The notes under the pieces were generated by a model. The model was not told where the DNA came from, made no database searches, and saw nothing but the letters and a program-made list of their open reading frames with translations. The translations under genes and the position numbers were made by a program. Positions 62,899-64,000 of a DNA stretch of 64,000 bases are shown here, one piece after another. Each line of letters begins with the position of its first letter. Within the stretch, counting starts at the first letter, position 1. The stretch comes from Arthrobacter sp. V1I9 (GTDB taxonomy: Bacteria > Actinomycetota > Actinomycetes > Actinomycetales > Micrococcaceae): positions 1,116,001 to 1,180,000 of the forward strand of contig NZ_JAUSYU010000001.1 of NCBI RefSeq assembly GCF_030817075.1. Direction: 5' to 3'.

Positions 62899-63595
62899 AG
62901 CGGTCTTGGGTGGAGTGCCCGGGCTTGACCCGGGGAATCTGCTGGGTACGTGGGTTCCGCTGCCGGTCACGCTGTTCCTTGAGTTTTTCCTTCACCTTGT
63001 CCCGGGGCGATTCGTGTTGCCCCTGGCCGGAAGGATCGTGGGTCCGGAGCTCCTCTTGTGCTTCCAGCATGTCCTCGAGGAGCGAGCGGAGCTCCGCACG
63101 GACGTAGTCGCGGGTTGCCACTTCGCGCAGCGCGATCCGCAGCGACGCCAGTTCCCGGGTCAGGTACTCCGTGTCTGACAAATTGCGTTCGGCGCGCTGG
63201 CGGTCCTGCTGAAGCGAGACGCGGTCGCGGTCGTCCTGGCGGTTCTGGGCCAGCAGCAGCAACGGTGCCGCGTAGGAAGCCTGCAGGGACAGCATCAGGG
63301 TAAGCAGGGTGAACCCGAGGTCGCGGGAATCGAACTGCCAGGCAAGCGGCGCCCAAGTGTTCCAGGCCAGCCAGATGACGACGAAGACCGTCATGTAGAC
63401 GAGGAACTGCGGCGTACCCATGAAGCGGGCAAAGCCTTCCGTGGCGTGGCCGAAGGCGTCAGGATCCGGGGAAAACTTGGGCAGGATCCGCTGGCGTCCG
63501 CTGAGCGGCGTGTCCAGGCTGCCCTTCGCTGCTGCCTTGGCGGGCAGCCGCTGGTTGGGGTTTTTGGGAGCGCTGCTGTCAGCCAATGCGGCCAC
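62897..63595 (-). CDS. DUF1003-family membrane protein
   Basis: 232 residues. Two membrane helices (LVYMTVFVVIWLAWNTWAP and LGFTLLTLMLSLQASYAAPL) with the DUF1003 pattern ASYAAPLLLLAQNRQDDRDR, then a charged coiled coil (RVSLQQDRQRAERNLSDTEY onward). Family function unknown; it is often next to a CBS or Mg2+ channel gene. Its start overlaps the end of the MgtE-like gene by 17 bases, so the two are coupled. Confidence 0.9.
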   Translation of the reverse strand: MAALADSSAPKNPNQRLPAKAAAKGSLDTPLSGRQRILPKFSPDPDAFGHATEGFARFMGTPQFLVYMTVFVVIWLAWNTWAPLAWQFDSRDLGFTLLTLMLSLQASYAAPLLLLAQNRQDDRDRVSLQQDRQRAERNLSDTEYLTRELASLRIALREVATRDYVRAELRSLLEDMLEAQEELRTHDPSGQGQHESPRDKVKEKLKEQRDRQRNPRTQQIPRVKPGHSTQDR

Positions 63596-64000
63596 CGAGC
63601 CTTCTTATTGGGGCTTCGCCATCGTGGGCGCGCCAGTCGTCCGGCAACAGATGATCCAGAACGTCATCAACAGTCACCGCCCCCACAAGCCGGCCGGCGT
63701 CGTTGACCACCGGAAGGGAGTTCAGGTTATAGGTAGCCAGGGTCCGTGCCACTTCACTGATGTGGGCCTGGTCGGACAGCGGCTCGAGGTTCTTGTCCAC
63801 CAGGTTGCCCAGCGGTTCGAACGGCGGGTAGCGGAGCAGCTGCTGGATGTGGACGACGCCGAGGAAGCGCCCCGTAGGGGTTTCCAGCGGGGGCCTGGTA
63901 ATAAAAATGGACGAGGCAAGCGCCGGGGAGAGTTCTTCACGGCGAACGTGGGCCAGCGCCTCGGCCACCGTGGCCTCGGGCGGCAGGATGACGGGTACCG
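63579..64000 (-). CDS. MgtE-N/CBS-domain protein, C-terminal part
   Basis: The window ends inside this gene. Its visible 140 residues hold two CBS repeats (RFLGVVHIQQLLRYPPFEPL, and NSLPVVNDAGRLVGAVTVDD). This arrangement matches the MgtE N-terminal/CBS protein conserved next to DUF1003 and mrp in actinobacteria; it may lack the MgtE membrane domain, which cannot be seen. Nothing more can be said of the part beyond 64000. Confidence 0.85.
   Translation of the reverse strand, partial: VPVILPPEATVAEALAHVRREELSPALASSIFITRPPLETPTGRFLGVVHIQQLLRYPPFEPLGNLVDKNLEPLSDQAHISEVARTLATYNLNSLPVVNDAGRLVGAVTVDDVLDHLLPDDWRAHDGEAPIRRLGGRIG

Overview
The window looks like chromosomal DNA from a high-GC actinobacterium of the Micrococcaceae, closest in feel to Arthrobacter or Pseudarthrobacter. 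This is inferred from codon usage, the actinobacterial-type DapD, SepX/GlpR, the short DUF3117 protein, the sigE-tatB-mrp block and the GluABCD system; no 16S rRNA gene is present. I see no CRISPR array, prophage, insertion sequence, integrase or plasmid gene. Nearly all of it reads as core chromosome, so the surprises lie in individual proteins and small sequence signals.

Layout. 1-5,100: the 3' part of guaA (frameshifted) and a large Hhe-like DUF4011/SF1 helicase/nuclease protein whose ATPase motifs are degenerate. 5,100-9,800: a minus-strand run (SAF-domain protein, FmdB zinc ribbon, 5-formyl-THF cyclo-ligase) facing galU, a RimJ-like acetyltransferase and sepX, then a tRNA-Ala. 9,800-18,200: CorA, a DUF1761 protein, two Lrp/AsnC regulators, two MFS transporters, a LysR regulator, a sugar kinase (frameshifted) and a pirin. 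18,400-22,000: a four-gene OpuC-type osmoprotectant ABC operon. 22,100-31,000: alaA, PPK2, xseAB, a membrane protein, ispH, rmuC, ychF and a small unknown. 31,000-41,100: a cysteine-free member of the iron-sulfur photolyase family, then two peptide-binding lipoproteins with oppB, oppC and a fused two-domain ATPase (frameshifted), and an SGNH hydrolase. 41,300-52,500: typA, fdxA, dapC, gltA, galE, a TetR regulator, dapD and dapE. 52,500-55,900: the gluABCD glutamate uptake operon (gluC frameshifted). 55,900-64,000: a LOG-type protein, a DivIVA-domain protein, a PIG-V-like mannosyltransferase, DUF3117, an O-methyltransferase, sigE with its anti-sigma factor, tatB, mrp, a DUF1003 protein and a truncated CBS/MgtE-N-type protein.

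How the genes work together. dapC, dapD and dapE make three successive steps of the succinylase route to diaminopimelate and lysine. galU and galE supply UDP-sugars. The opp, opuC and glu operons import peptides, compatible solutes and glutamate. The order sigE / anti-sigma / tatB / mrp / DUF1003 / CBS protein, with the O-methyltransferase divergent from sigE, resembles the mycobacterial arrangement but lacks the htrA protease gene.

Four genes (guaA, the sugar kinase, the opp ATPase and gluC) each carry one small indel that breaks an otherwise well-conserved frame. That frequency in core genes suggests base-calling or assembly error rather than decay. At least seventeen genes have a TANNNT box ending about 6-8 bases before the start codon, consistent with leaderless mRNAs. 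The strongest leads are the Hhe-like protein with a Lys-to-Gln P-loop, the photolyase homologue with no cysteine, and mrp apparently starting at an AUC codon.
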